A DNA stretch of 55,508 nucleotides. It comes from Rhodovarius crocodyli. GTDB lineage: Bacteria; Pseudomonadota; Alphaproteobacteria; Acetobacterales; Acetobacteraceae. Both the position numbers and the translations under genes were made by a program. Under the pieces are notes generated by a model. The model was not told the origin of the DNA. It saw nothing but the letters and a program-made list of their open reading frames with translations, and searched no databases. How positions within the stretch are numbered: position 1 is the stretch's first letter; each line of letters opens with the position of its first letter. The DNA lies in NCBI GenBank assembly GCA_945901085.1, contig CAMDJV010000023.1:1-55508 (forward strand), given 5' to 3'. Of the stretch, positions 42,207-51,131 are shown piece after piece.

Positions 42207-42830
42207 TCAACGCGGCAACAGGATACCGCGCCCGGCGAAAAAACCGCCAAATTGCCGGGGCGTGAGGCGCACATCGCGCTGTGTGGCAACGCTATCGCCC
42301 GAGGGGTTGTGGAAGCGCAGGCATCCCTCGCTGTCAGTCCCGAAAAGCAGCACGAGATGGCCGCCACGCCCCGGCGGTTGGCACTCCGGCCGGCGAATCG
42401 CCGGATGGACCGAGGCGATGATGAGGTGCGTCGTCAGCAGCCCAGCCAGTTTTCCGGCGGTGAGGTCAACCCGGATGGCGGCGGCGATATCTTGCGTTCG
42501 CAACCATTCCACGGCGCCCGCATAGATCAGGCCCTTGATGCCCTCTGGCGTTTCGACATAGCCGCCATGGCCCTGCACGGCGCGGCGCAGGGCATGGATG
42601 CTCCAGGTCTGGCCACGGCCGGCCAGCGCCATTTTCAGGCAGGCCATGCCGCAGAGATGATCGGCCCAAATTGCATATTCTGCTGCGGTCTGCGCGCCGC
42701 TGGCGGGCCAGAGCGGGTCTTGCGCGGCGTCGCGCCCGCCGAGGAAACCGCGAATGCGGCGAGGGCTTTCCCATTGGCCGAAATAGGGCGGGACAGCGCC
42801 CTGGCGGTTGCCGCCTTCGCTAGGCCGCAT
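42207..42830 (-). CDS. C39-like papain-fold cysteine peptidase domain protein
   Basis: A 207-aa protein. The sequence IWADHLCGMACLKMAL (Cys60) resembles the C39 peptidase nucleophile motif. GGHLVLLFG provides a His and RFHNPSGDSVATQRDV provides an Asn, completing a papain-type triad. No signal peptide is seen, so it may be cytosolic. It overlaps the end of the peptide-ABC ATPase gene by 11 bases on the same strand, so it may be co-transcribed with a peptide importer. It could cleave imported peptides, though this is inference. Confidence 0.75.
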   Translation of the reverse strand: MRPSEGGNRQGAVPPYFGQWESPRRIRGFLGGRDAAQDPLWPASGAQTAAEYAIWADHLCGMACLKMALAGRGQTWSIHALRRAVQGHGGYVETPEGIKGLIYAGAVEWLRTQDIAAAIRVDLTAGKLAGLLTTHLIIASVHPAIRRPECQPPGRGGHLVLLFGTDSEGCLRFHNPSGDSVATQRDVRLTPRQFGGFFAGRGILLPR

Positions 42831-43818
42831 CGTTCAAGTGACAGGCCGAAAAATGCCCCGGCGCTATTTCGCGCAAGGCCGGCCGTTCAACCTTGCAGCG
42901 CGCCGTGGCATGCGCGCAGCGCGGGTGGAAATGGCAGCCCTGGGGCGGGTTGAGCGGCGAGGGGATTTCGCCCTGCACCACGTTGAAGGCGCGGCGGCGC
43001 GCCTCGATCCGCGGCACGGCGGAGAGCAGCGACTGGGTATAGGGGTGGTTGGCCCGGGCGAAAATTTCTTCCGACGGGGCCTGCTCCACCACACGTCCGA
43101 GATACATGATGACCACACGGTCGGAGAGGTGTTCCACCACGCCCAGATCATGGCTGATGAAGAGGTAGGTCAGGTCCAGGTCGCGGCGGAGGTCCATGAA
43201 CAGGTTCAGGATTTGCGCCTGGATGGACACATCGAGCGCCGCCACCGCCTCATCGCAGACGATGAATTCCGGCTGCACGGCCAAAGCCCGGGCAATGCCT
43301 ATGCGCTGCCTTTGGCCGCCTGAGAATTGGTGCGGGTAGCGAGACTTGAAGGCGGGATCGAGGCCGGCGCGGCGCATTTGTGCATCGACATAGCCGGCCC
43401 ATTCCGCCCGATTGGTCATGCCATGATAGAGCGGCGCCTCACCGACGATCTGCTCCACCTTCATCCGCGGGTTGAGCGAGGCGTAGGGGTCCTGAAAGAT
43501 CATCTGGGTGCGCAGCTTGGCCTCGCGCCCTGCCGCTTCGGAGAGGGTTTTGGTATTGGCCCCGCGCCAAAACATCTCGCCCTCGCTGGGGGTCATGATG
43601 CCGGCAACCATGCGTCCGAGGGTGGATTTGCCGCAGCCGGATTCGCCCACGAGGCCGACAACCTCGCCCTTGCGGATGGCCAGGTCCACGCCATCCACCG
43701 CATGGACCACCTCCTGCTTCATCGGCAGGCCCAGCTTCTTGAGCGTGCGGCCGGCGAAGTCGAGCGTTTTTTCGAAGCGCTTGGTCAGGCCGCGCAGCTC
43801 GATGATGGTGTCGCTCAT
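42820..43818 (-). CDS. Oligopeptide/dipeptide ABC transporter ATP-binding protein (DppF/OppF-like)
   Basis: A 332-aa ATPase with Walker A GESGCGKST, signature SGGQRQRIGIARAL, Walker B EFIVCDEAVAALDV and the H-loop LFISHDLGVVEHL. The C-terminal oligopeptide/dipeptide extension carries PSPLNPPQGCHFHPRC, a cysteine-rich segment often seen in this family. It is the last ATPase of a five-gene peptide uptake operon, with ATGA overlaps. Confidence 0.95.
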   Translation of the reverse strand: MSDTIIELRGLTKRFEKTLDFAGRTLKKLGLPMKQEVVHAVDGVDLAIRKGEVVGLVGESGCGKSTLGRMVAGIMTPSEGEMFWRGANTKTLSEAAGREAKLRTQMIFQDPYASLNPRMKVEQIVGEAPLYHGMTNRAEWAGYVDAQMRRAGLDPAFKSRYPHQFSGGQRQRIGIARALAVQPEFIVCDEAVAALDVSIQAQILNLFMDLRRDLDLTYLFISHDLGVVEHLSDRVVIMYLGRVVEQAPSEEIFARANHPYTQSLLSAVPRIEARRRAFNVVQGEIPSPLNPPQGCHFHPRCAHATARCKVERPALREIAPGHFSACHLNDAA

Positions 43819-44789
43819 GCCGGCAGGATCTCGATATGGGGGTGAACGCAGCGGGCGAAGCGGCCGGGGGCGATTTCGGCCAGGCCGGGCATGGTCTCGC
43901 AGGCGGCGTCGGCGCGTTCGCAGCGGGTCTTGAAGGCGCAGCCGGGCGGCAGGGACATCAGGCTGGGCGTGGTGCCAGGAATTTGCCGCAGTGGCACGCC
44001 GCGCTTGTTGCGGCTGGGCACCGAGCCGATCAACCCATGGGTATAGGGGTGGAAGGGCACATCGAGCACCTGATCCACCGAGCCCTGCTCGACAATGCGC
44101 CCGGCATACATCACCGCGATATCATCGGCCAAACCCGCGACCACCGAGAGGTCATGGGTGATCCAGATCAGCGAGGTGCCGGTATTGGCCGCCAGTTTCT
44201 GAACCTCGGCGAGAATCTGGCCCTGGATGGTGACGTCCAAGGCCGTGGTGGGTTCATCGGCGATGATCAGGTCGGGCTGATGCAGCAGGGCTATGGCAAT
44301 GGCCACGCGCTGGCGCATGCCGCCGGAGAATTGGTGCGGGTAGGATTTCAACCGCTCATCGGGGCTGGGAATACCCACCATGCCCAGCGCGTCACGGGCG
44401 CGTTGGCGGGCGGTTTCGCGATCCACCTTCTGGTGTGCCTGCACCGTCTCGATCATCTGGGTATCGACGCGCAACACCGGGTTGAGCGTCATCATCGGGT
44501 CCTGGAAGATCATGGCGATGCGATTGCCGCGCAACTCGCGCAGCGCCGCCTCGCCCATGCCCACCAGATTGCGGCCCTTGAAGAGGATCTCACCGGAGAC
44601 AATGCGCCCTGGCGCATCGACGAGGCCGATGATGGAAAAGCCGGTCACCGTCTTGCCGGAACCGGACTCGCCCACTAGGCCCATCACCTTGCCGCGGCCG
44701 ACACTGAAAGACACGTCTTCAACGGCCTTCACCACGCCCGCGCGGGTGAAGAAATGAGTGGAGAGGCCTTTGACTTCGAGGGTACTCAC
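43815..44789 (-). CDS. Oligopeptide/dipeptide ABC transporter ATP-binding protein (DppD/OppD-like)
   Basis: A 324-aa ATPase with Walker A GESGSGKT, signature SGGMRQRVAIAIAL, Walker B DLIIADEPTTALDVT and the C-terminal HPYTHGLIGSVPS and LPPGCAFKTRC extension. It starts with GTG overlapping the permease stop (GTGA). Confidence 0.95.
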   Translation of the reverse strand: MSTLEVKGLSTHFFTRAGVVKAVEDVSFSVGRGKVMGLVGESGSGKTVTGFSIIGLVDAPGRIVSGEILFKGRNLVGMGEAALRELRGNRIAMIFQDPMMTLNPVLRVDTQMIETVQAHQKVDRETARQRARDALGMVGIPSPDERLKSYPHQFSGGMRQRVAIAIALLHQPDLIIADEPTTALDVTIQGQILAEVQKLAANTGTSLIWITHDLSVVAGLADDIAVMYAGRIVEQGSVDQVLDVPFHPYTHGLIGSVPSRNKRGVPLRQIPGTTPSLMSLPPGCAFKTRCERADAACETMPGLAEIAPGRFARCVHPHIEILPA

Positions 44790-45685
44790 TTCTTCAGCCT
44801 CGGATTCAACACGTCACGCATCTGGTCGCCCATCAGATTGATCGCCACGATGGTGATCAGCAAGGCGATGCCGGGATAAAAGCTGATCCAGTATTTGCCG
44901 CTCAGCATATACTCATAGCCATTGGCGATGAGCAGGCCGAGGGATGGTTCGGTGATCGGCACACCCAGGCCCAGAAAGGACAGCGTCGCCTCCAGCGCGA
45001 TGGCGCGCGCGATCTGCATGGTGCCCACCACAATCAGCGGCGGCAGGCAATTGGGCAGCAAATGGTTGAACAGGATGCGCCGGGTGGGCAGGGCCAGGCA
45101 CATCGCTGCCTCGATATATTCCCGCCGCCTTTCCACCAGGGCCGAACCGCGCACCGTGCGGGCGTAATAGGCCCATTCCACGATCACCAGCGCGATAACG
45201 ACATTGAAGATGCCTTTGCCGAGAAAGGCCAGAATCATCAGCGCCGCGAGGATGGTGGGGAAGGATAATTGCAGGTCAACCAGGCGCATGATCATCGTAT
45301 CGGTCCGCCCACCGGCATAAGCCGCGAGCAGCCCGAGCGATGCCCCCACCAGACAGGCGATCAAAGCGGACCCTACCCCCACCAACAATGAGATGCGCAA
45401 GCCATACATGATGCCCGAGAGCATATCGCGGCCCTGGTCATCGGTGCCCAGCCAATGGGTGATGCCCGAGCCACCCACACTGCCCGGCTCCAGCCGGCCA
45501 TCCATAATGTCCAGCACGGCGAGGTCATAGGGGTCCTGCGGCGCGATCCAGGGCGCTAGTATCGCCACCAATGCTATGATGGCGAAAACCACCAACCCGC
45601 CCACCGCAAGCGGCGAGGCACAGAATTCCGAGACGAAGCGCCGAAACGGCGTCTCCACCTGCGGCACGGCTGCGGTCGCGCTCAT
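44786..45685 (-). CDS. Peptide ABC transporter permease (DppC-like)
   Basis: A 299-aa permease with about six membrane helices. The EAA loop is EYIEAAMCLALPTRRILFNHLLPN. The N-terminal soluble portion and LGTDDQGRDMLSGIMYGLRISLLVG are family marks. It is coupled by ATGA overlaps to both neighbours. Confidence 0.95.
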   Translation of the reverse strand: MSATAAVPQVETPFRRFVSEFCASPLAVGGLVVFAIIALVAILAPWIAPQDPYDLAVLDIMDGRLEPGSVGGSGITHWLGTDDQGRDMLSGIMYGLRISLLVGVGSALIACLVGASLGLLAAYAGGRTDTMIMRLVDLQLSFPTILAALMILAFLGKGIFNVVIALVIVEWAYYARTVRGSALVERRREYIEAAMCLALPTRRILFNHLLPNCLPPLIVVGTMQIARAIALEATLSFLGLGVPITEPSLGLLIANGYEYMLSGKYWISFYPGIALLITIVAINLMGDQMRDVLNPRLKK

Positions 45686-46656
45686 GCCTTGGCCTCCAGC
45701 CGCACCCGCGGGTCGAGCACGGTGTAGAGAATATCCACCGCCAGATTGATGATGATGAACATCAGCACGATCATCATCAGATAAGCGACGATGACCGGCC
45801 TATCGAGCACATTGATGCTGTCGATGATCAGCTTGCCCATGCCCGGCCAGGCAAAGACGGATTCCGTCACCACGGAGAAGGCTATGGTGCCACCCAGTTC
45901 GAGGCCCACCACCGTCACCACCGGGATCATGATGTTCTTGAACACATGGACAAAGGTGACGCGGAATGGCGAGAGACCCTTGGCGCGGGCGAATTTCACG
46001 TAATCCATCAGCATCGTCTCGCGCACCCCGGCGCGGGTGAGGCGGATCACCAGGCTGATCTTGAACAGCGAGAGGTTGATGGCCGGCAGCAGGATATGGC
46101 TCAGCCCATCAAGCGTGAGAAAGGACCAGGGGATGCCAAACAGCAATGCCGTATCACCCCGGCCGGTACTGGGCAGCCAGCCCAGCTGCACGGCGAAGAC
46201 CATGATGAGCATCAGCCCGACCCAGAAGGTGGGCAGCGAAAACCCCAGGATGGAGCCGGCCATAATGCCCTTGCTCAACGCGCGATTCGGCCGCAGCCCG
46301 GCATAAAGCCCCAACGGCAGGCCGATCAGAATGCTGAGAAACATCGAGCCAAAGGCCAATTCGAGCGTCGCCGGCATGCGCTGCAAAATCAACTGAATGG
46401 CAGGCTCGTTGAACACGAAGCTGCGGCCTAGATCACCCTGCAAAGCCTTGCCGACAAAGACCAGATATTGCTGCCACAGCGGCAGGTCCAAACCCAGCGC
46501 GCGGATGGCGCGCTCCTTCTCGATCTGGTCGGCATCCGGTGAGATGAGAATCTCAATCGGGTCACCCACCGCATAAACGCCGAGGAACACCAAAAGGCTC
46601 ATCGCCACCAGCACGAAGCCGGATTGCATGAGCCGGCGCAGCAGATAGAGCGCCAC
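45682..46656 (-). CDS. Peptide ABC transporter permease (DppB-like)
   Basis: A 324-aa permease with the EAA loop DYVKFARAKGLSPFRVTFVHVFKN. The N-terminal helix and the loop GDPIEILISPDADQIEKERAIRALGLD fit DppB. The GTG start directly follows the binding-protein stop (TAA-GTG). Confidence 0.95.
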   Translation of the reverse strand: MALYLLRRLMQSGFVLVAMSLLVFLGVYAVGDPIEILISPDADQIEKERAIRALGLDLPLWQQYLVFVGKALQGDLGRSFVFNEPAIQLILQRMPATLELAFGSMFLSILIGLPLGLYAGLRPNRALSKGIMAGSILGFSLPTFWVGLMLIMVFAVQLGWLPSTGRGDTALLFGIPWSFLTLDGLSHILLPAINLSLFKISLVIRLTRAGVRETMLMDYVKFARAKGLSPFRVTFVHVFKNIMIPVVTVVGLELGGTIAFSVVTESVFAWPGMGKLIIDSINVLDRPVIVAYLMMIVLMFIIINLAVDILYTVLDPRVRLEAKA

Positions 46657-48222
46657 TTAGCGGCCAGCCGCGGGGCGCACGCTTTGCGCCATGCTCAGCT
46701 CATCCACCCGCGGCGTGACGGTAAAGCCGCGCCGGGAAGCCCAGATATTGGTCTGGTTGTGCAGCGGAATGATGGCGAGATCCTCCAGCGCCAGGCGCTG
46801 CAAGGCGATCAACTGGGCAGCGCGGGCGCCGTTATCCAGTTCTCGCATTGCGGCCATCAGGCCCTGATCCAGCGCCTCATTGCAGTAGCGGCCGCGGTTG
46901 GAATTACCCCAGCCCCGCTCCGGGCTTGGGCAGGCGATGAGGTTGCGCAGCGGGTGGCTGCCATCGGGGTTATTGCCCCAGCCCACCAGAAAGCTCGAGA
47001 ATTCAGCGCGCGCGGCGCGGCCGATGAAGGTGGACCAGGTTTGCGCCTCCACCGTGGTGCGAATGCCCACCCGGGTCCACATCTGGCCAATGGCCTGGAT
47101 GATGCGGCTGTCATTGGGGTAGCGGTCATTCGGCCCATGCAGGGTGATGCGGAAACCCTGCGGGAAGCCGGCCTCGGCCAGAAGCCGGCGGGCACCTTCG
47201 GGGTCATGCGGCTGGGCGGCCAGATCGGGCACATAGGCGAAGGTGCCCGGTGGCAAATACTGGCCAGCGGGGGTGGCGCTGCCCTCCATCACCCGAGAGG
47301 TGATGGCATTGCGGTCGATCGCCATGGAGAGCGCGCGGCGCACCCGCACATCCTTCAGCGGATTGCGCGCAATCGGCCGACCCTCATTGTCGGTGATGAA
47401 GGGCGAGGCATCGGTGCGGCCATGGTCGAGGCCGAGGAAGATGATCCGCAGCCCCATGATCTCGGACAGGCTGACGCGGGCATCGCTGCGCAGGCGCGCG
47501 AGGTCGGCGGTGGGCACCTGGTCGATCACATCGACATCCCCGGCCAGGAGTGCGGCCATGCGGGCGCTGTCATTGGTGATCATGCGGTAGACCACGCGGG
47601 CGAAGGCCGGAGCCTCGCCGTGATAACCATCATTGCGCTCCAGCTCTATCCGGTCGCCATTGGCGTGGCGAACCAAGCGGAAGGGACCGGTGCCAATCGC
47701 CATCGCACCGGAGTTGAACTGCTCGGTGGTGGCGTTGGCGTGGGTCTCGCGGTCCAGGATATAGAGGTTGGAGAGGTCCATCGGCAGCAGCGGATAGGGG
47801 CCGTTGGTAATGAAGCGGATGGTCAGCGGGTCCACCACCTCGATCCGAATGATGGGGCGGACGAAGCCTGCGAAACTGCTGGGGCTATTGGGCACCTGGG
47901 GGATGCGGGCGAAGGTGAAGGCCACATCATCGGCGGTGAAGGCATTGCCATTGTGAAAGCGCACACCCGGGCGGAGGCGGAATTCCCAGGTATCGGGCGC
48001 AACCGCGCTCCAGCTCAGCGCCAAGCCCGGGCGGAGCACGCCATTGGCGTCATCCTCGACCAGCTTGCCGAAGATCATGCCTGCGGCGGCGTTATTGGGG
48101 GAGAGCTGGTGGAAATGCGGGTCGAGGCTGGTGACCGGCGCGCCCACCGCCATGGTCAGGGTTTGCGCCTGGGCGCCAGCCAAACTCAGCGCCAGCCCGA
48201 AAGCGGCCAATACCAAACGCAT
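46657..48222 (-). CDS. Peptide ABC transporter substrate-binding protein (family 5)
   Basis: A 521-aa periplasmic protein with signal MRLVLAAFGLALSLAGAQAQ. Family 5 features: SLDPHFHQLSPNNAAAGMIFGKLVE, FRLRPGVRFHNGNAFTADDVAFT and VRRALSMAIDRNAITSRVMEG. GGGAG lies 7 bases before the ATG at 48222. It is the first gene of the SBP-DppB-DppC-DppD-DppF operon. Glutathione, dipeptides or nickel-chelate ligands are all possible. Confidence 0.95.
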   Translation of the reverse strand: MRLVLAAFGLALSLAGAQAQTLTMAVGAPVTSLDPHFHQLSPNNAAAGMIFGKLVEDDANGVLRPGLALSWSAVAPDTWEFRLRPGVRFHNGNAFTADDVAFTFARIPQVPNSPSSFAGFVRPIIRIEVVDPLTIRFITNGPYPLLPMDLSNLYILDRETHANATTEQFNSGAMAIGTGPFRLVRHANGDRIELERNDGYHGEAPAFARVVYRMITNDSARMAALLAGDVDVIDQVPTADLARLRSDARVSLSEIMGLRIIFLGLDHGRTDASPFITDNEGRPIARNPLKDVRVRRALSMAIDRNAITSRVMEGSATPAGQYLPPGTFAYVPDLAAQPHDPEGARRLLAEAGFPQGFRITLHGPNDRYPNDSRIIQAIGQMWTRVGIRTTVEAQTWSTFIGRAARAEFSSFLVGWGNNPDGSHPLRNLIACPSPERGWGNSNRGRYCNEALDQGLMAAMRELDNGARAAQLIALQRLALEDLAIIPLHNQTNIWASRRGFTVTPRVDELSMAQSVRPAAGR

Positions 48223-48379
48223 ATTCGTCTCCCTGCATGACGAAATTGTCACTAACTCCTAGCAGCGGCACCGGCCAGTGGCTAGGGGATGTCCAAGGTG
48301 TAGCGCATTCGCCCAGAGGCCGGCTATGCTCATGCAGCCGGCAAAGGGCTTGGCGAAAAGGCGGGTTTTGCCGCCGCCC

Positions 48380-48760
48380 TCAGCCCTTTTCGACCTCGCC
48401 GCCGGCTTCGGTCCAATCCTGCAAGCGGCCAAGGTTGCGCACATCACTATAGCCCATATCCTGCAGCGTCTTGCCCGCCAGGGCGGCACGCCCGCCGGAT
48501 GCGCAATGCACGATCACGGTCTTGGCCTCAGAGAAGGCCGGGTTGTGCATTGGGTGCGAGGCATCGGCGCGGAATTCGATCAGCCCGCGCGAGACATTCA
48601 CCGCGCCGGGAATTTTACCGGTGGCGGCGAGTTCGGCGCTGTCGCGCAGGTCAACCACCAGCGTGCCGGGTTGGGCAGCCAGGGTGATCGCCTCGGCGCC
48701 CGAGATCTTCGGCACGGCAGCATGGGCGGCGTCGAGCATATCTTTGACGGTAAGCGGCAT
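48380..48760 (-). CDS. Single-domain rhodanese (sulfurtransferase) protein
   Basis: A 126-aa rhodanese. LVVDLRDSAELAATGKIPGAVNVSRGLIEF is the CH2A-like region. The active-site loop VIVHCASGGRAAL begins with the catalytic Cys and contains five loop residues before the Arg/Ala, fitting a sulfurtransferase. AAGGGA stands before the ATG at 48760. It starts 25 bases after the aminotransferase stop. Confidence 0.9.
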   Translation of the reverse strand: MPLTVKDMLDAAHAAVPKISGAEAITLAAQPGTLVVDLRDSAELAATGKIPGAVNVSRGLIEFRADASHPMHNPAFSEAKTVIVHCASGGRAALAGKTLQDMGYSDVRNLGRLQDWTEAGGEVEKG

Positions 48761-48785
48761 GGTGTTTCCCTTTTGGTTGTTGGTT

Positions 48786-50051
48786 TCAGCGCGGCATGCA
48801 GGCCAAGGCGGCTTCGAAGGCATCGAGCGTCAGGGCGACATCTGCCTGGGTATGGGCCAGCGACATATAGTATTTGCTGTCGCCCTTGAGGATGCCTCCG
48901 GCGCGCATATGGCGGTTCACATGGGCCTGGTAGCGGGCATTGGCGCGCTGCATGTCACGATAATTGGCGATCTCGCCACCGGCATAAACCACGTCGAACA
49001 GCACGGGTTCGCCCACCACCTGGGCTGCGATGCCCGCATCCTTGATGCGGGCGGTGAGGCCCTCCATCATCCACCGCCCAAGCGCGAAGACACCCTCATA
49101 GGCGCCAGGCTCGCGCAGCACCTCCAGCGTGGCGAGGCCGGCGGCCGCGGCGATGGGGTTGCCCGAGAGGGTGCCCACCTGCATCAGGAATTTGTCGTCG
49201 CCCACCTTCGCACGGTCAAAATGCGCCATGATGTCGGCACGTCCGGCAATGGCGGCGAGCGGGAAGCCGCCGCCGATGATCTTGCCGAGCGTGCAAAGGT
49301 CCGGCGTCACGCCATAATAGCTCTGCGCGCCGCCATAGGCGAAGCGAAAGCCGGTCACCACCTCGTCGAAAATCAGCGGAATGCCATATCGGGCGGTGGC
49401 CTCGCGCACTGCCGCCAGGAAGCCGGGCTTGGGCGGGATCAGCCGCTGAAACGGCTCCAGAATCACGCCGCCGAGTTCATCGTGATGCGCCTCGATCAGC
49501 GCCAGCATCGCGTCGATATCATTATAGGGCGCGACCAGCATGTCATCGGCGATATGGGCGGGAATGCCGGCCGAATCGGGGATGGCCTGGGGGAAATTCG
49601 CCTCGCGCTTGGGGGAGAGCGACATCAGCCCATGGTCGCTCATGCCATGATAGCCGCCTTCGAATTTCAGGATTTTCTCCCGGCCACGAAAGGCGCGGGC
49701 AAGGCGCATGGCGTACATATCGGCCTCAGAGCCGCTGGAGACGAAGCGCACCTGGTCGGCACAGGCCACGGCATCGACAATCGCCTCGGCCAGCCGGATG
49801 CCGGCGGGGTTATTGGCGAAGAAGGTGGTGCCGCGCGGCACCTGCTCCATCACCGCCGCCGTCACCGCCGGATGGGCATGGCCGATGAACATGGGGCCCG
49901 AGCCCAAGAGAAAATCGATATAGCCCCGCCCCGCAGTGTCGCGCACATGGACGCCCTGCCCTTCCACCAGGGTCGGGCCGGCCATATTGCCGAAATGCCC
50001 ACCTGGGAGCACGCGGTTGGCGGTGTCGAGCAGTGAATCCATCAGCGGCAT
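48786..50051 (-). CDS. Class III PLP-dependent aminotransferase (glutamate-1-semialdehyde aminomutase-like)
   Basis: A 421-aa PLP enzyme. VRDTAGRGYIDFLLGSGPMFIGHAHPAV, RFVSSGSEADMYAMRLARAF, KFEGGYHGMSDHGL, LIFDEVVTGFR and LGKIIGGGFPLAAIAGR (PLP Lys in LGK) are visible. It resembles HemL-type enzymes but its position with rhodanese and DUF2155 suggests a different substrate. The ATG at 50051 overlaps the DUF2155 stop by 10 bases. Confidence 0.9.
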   Translation of the reverse strand: MPLMDSLLDTANRVLPGGHFGNMAGPTLVEGQGVHVRDTAGRGYIDFLLGSGPMFIGHAHPAVTAAVMEQVPRGTTFFANNPAGIRLAEAIVDAVACADQVRFVSSGSEADMYAMRLARAFRGREKILKFEGGYHGMSDHGLMSLSPKREANFPQAIPDSAGIPAHIADDMLVAPYNDIDAMLALIEAHHDELGGVILEPFQRLIPPKPGFLAAVREATARYGIPLIFDEVVTGFRFAYGGAQSYYGVTPDLCTLGKIIGGGFPLAAIAGRADIMAHFDRAKVGDDKFLMQVGTLSGNPIAAAAGLATLEVLREPGAYEGVFALGRWMMEGLTARIKDAGIAAQVVGEPVLFDVVYAGGEIANYRDMQRANARYQAHVNRHMRAGGILKGDSKYYMSLAHTQADVALTLDAFEAALACMPR

Positions 50052-50404
50052 TCCAATATGCGTATGTCGTAAACAGGGTGTTCCAGCGTGTTGACCGCCG
50101 GGGCATTGGCGAACATCCAGCCGCGAAAGGCCGGGGCGCTGCCGGCGGCGGCCCGGCTATCGGTGATTTGCATCCAGGCTGCGGCATCGGGCACCTCATC
50201 GGCCGGCCTGGCATTGCAGGCGCTGAGCAGGATAGTGAGCGTGCCAAAGCTGGCCGGCTGGCCGATGCGGGCCGAAAGCACGGTGACGCGCGCCGTCACC
50301 TTGTCCAGCGCCTGAAGCTGGGCCTGCTGGCGGGGCGCCCAGCTTTGCGCCAGGGCCAGGTCAGGCAGCAGCAACACGCACAGCGCCAGCCAAAACGCTC
50401 TCAC
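50042..50404 (-). CDS. DUF2155 domain exported protein
   Basis: A 120-aa protein with signal MRAFWLALCVLLLPDLALAQ. The domain reads VTARVTVLSARIGQPASFGTLTILLSACNARP and ends FRGWMFANAPAVNTLEHPVYDIRILEC. Two Cys may form a disulfide. It starts with GTG overlapping the preceding small gene (GTGA). Function unknown. The family recurs near NDUFA12 genes in alphaproteobacteria. Confidence 0.9.
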   Translation of the reverse strand: MRAFWLALCVLLLPDLALAQSWAPRQQAQLQALDKVTARVTVLSARIGQPASFGTLTILLSACNARPADEVPDAAAWMQITDSRAAAGSAPAFRGWMFANAPAVNTLEHPVYDIRILECR

Positions 50405-50616
50405 GCCGCGCGCCGCCGGGGCGAGGGCAGGCCGGCCACCAGATCGGCCATGATGCGGCGCATCGCGCGCTCATCCACGCCCATGATCACCGCATCTTCC
50501 AGCATATCGGCCAGCATTTGCGCCGCCTCAGCATGGTTCTCGGCCAGGACCTTGAGCTTTTCGCGGCATGAGAGGGGGTTGCCATCGGCGCCGGGCCAGG
50601 TCTCGGGCGGGTTCAC
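50401..50616 (-). CDS. Small protein of unknown function, 71 aa
   Basis: A soluble, probably helical protein (CREKLKVLAENHAEAAQMLADMLEDAVIMGVDERAMRRIMADL) with no signal or membrane segment. Both ends overlap neighbours by 4 bases (GTGA), so it is translationally coupled between MlaD and DUF2155. I know no family name. Confidence 0.75.
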   Translation of the reverse strand: MNPPETWPGADGNPLSCREKLKVLAENHAEAAQMLADMLEDAVIMGVDERAMRRIMADLVAGLPSPRRRAA

Positions 50617-51131
50617 CGGGGCGCGGCCGTGGCGGGGGCTGCGGTCTCGGCATTGGCGGCGGCGGGTTGGTTCATCTGGGTGACCGAGAAGATGAAGCGG
50701 CCAAGCAGCGATTCCAGGCTGACCGAGCCCTGGGTCTCGGTGATGCGGCCGCCCTCGGCCAGCACCCGCTCGGCCCCGCCGGGCACGATGGAGAGGTATT
50801 TGCCGCCCAGCAGCCCATCCGAACTGACCTCGGCGCTGCTATCGCTGGGCAAGCGCAGGCCGCGATCCACCCGCATGCCGACCACGGCATTGAAGCTTTG
50901 CGGGTCGATGCTGCTGGAGACGACGCTGCCCACCTTCACCCCGGCAATGCGCACATCGGCGCCATTCACCAGGCCATCGATGCGGTCGAATTGCGCGGTG
51001 AGCAGCATGCCGCCCGGCTGGGCGCCGCGGCCGCCATGGGCCACGGCGTAGAACAGGAAGGCGGCCGCCACGGCAAGCACGCCGGCGCCGGTCATGATTT
51101 CAAGGGCGGAACGCCCCTTCACGGTGTCCAC
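50613..51131 (-). CDS. mlaD: MlaD family lipid-transport substrate-binding protein (MCE domain)
   Basis: A 172-aa protein with an N-terminal membrane anchor (ALEIMTGAGVLAVAAAFLFYAVA) and an MCE domain: LLTAQFDRIDGLVNGADVRIAGVKVGSV followed by LPSDSSAEVSSDGLLGGKYLSIVPGG. Such proteins form periplasmic hexamers that move phospholipid between membranes with MlaFE. No mlaE, mlaF or mlaC genes are in the window. The GTG start overlaps the NDUFA12 stop by 13 bases. Confidence 0.92.
   Translation of the reverse strand: MDTVKGRSALEIMTGAGVLAVAAAFLFYAVAHGGRGAQPGGMLLTAQFDRIDGLVNGADVRIAGVKVGSVVSSSIDPQSFNAVVGMRVDRGLRLPSDSSAEVSSDGLLGGKYLSIVPGGAERVLAEGGRITETQGSVSLESLLGRFIFSVTQMNQPAAANAETAAPATAAPR

Noticed and set aside
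46624-50036. Long plus-strand ORFs opposite the peptide-binding protein and aminotransferase
   Set aside because: No recognisable domains, and the minus-strand genes have full motifs and Shine-Dalgarno sites.
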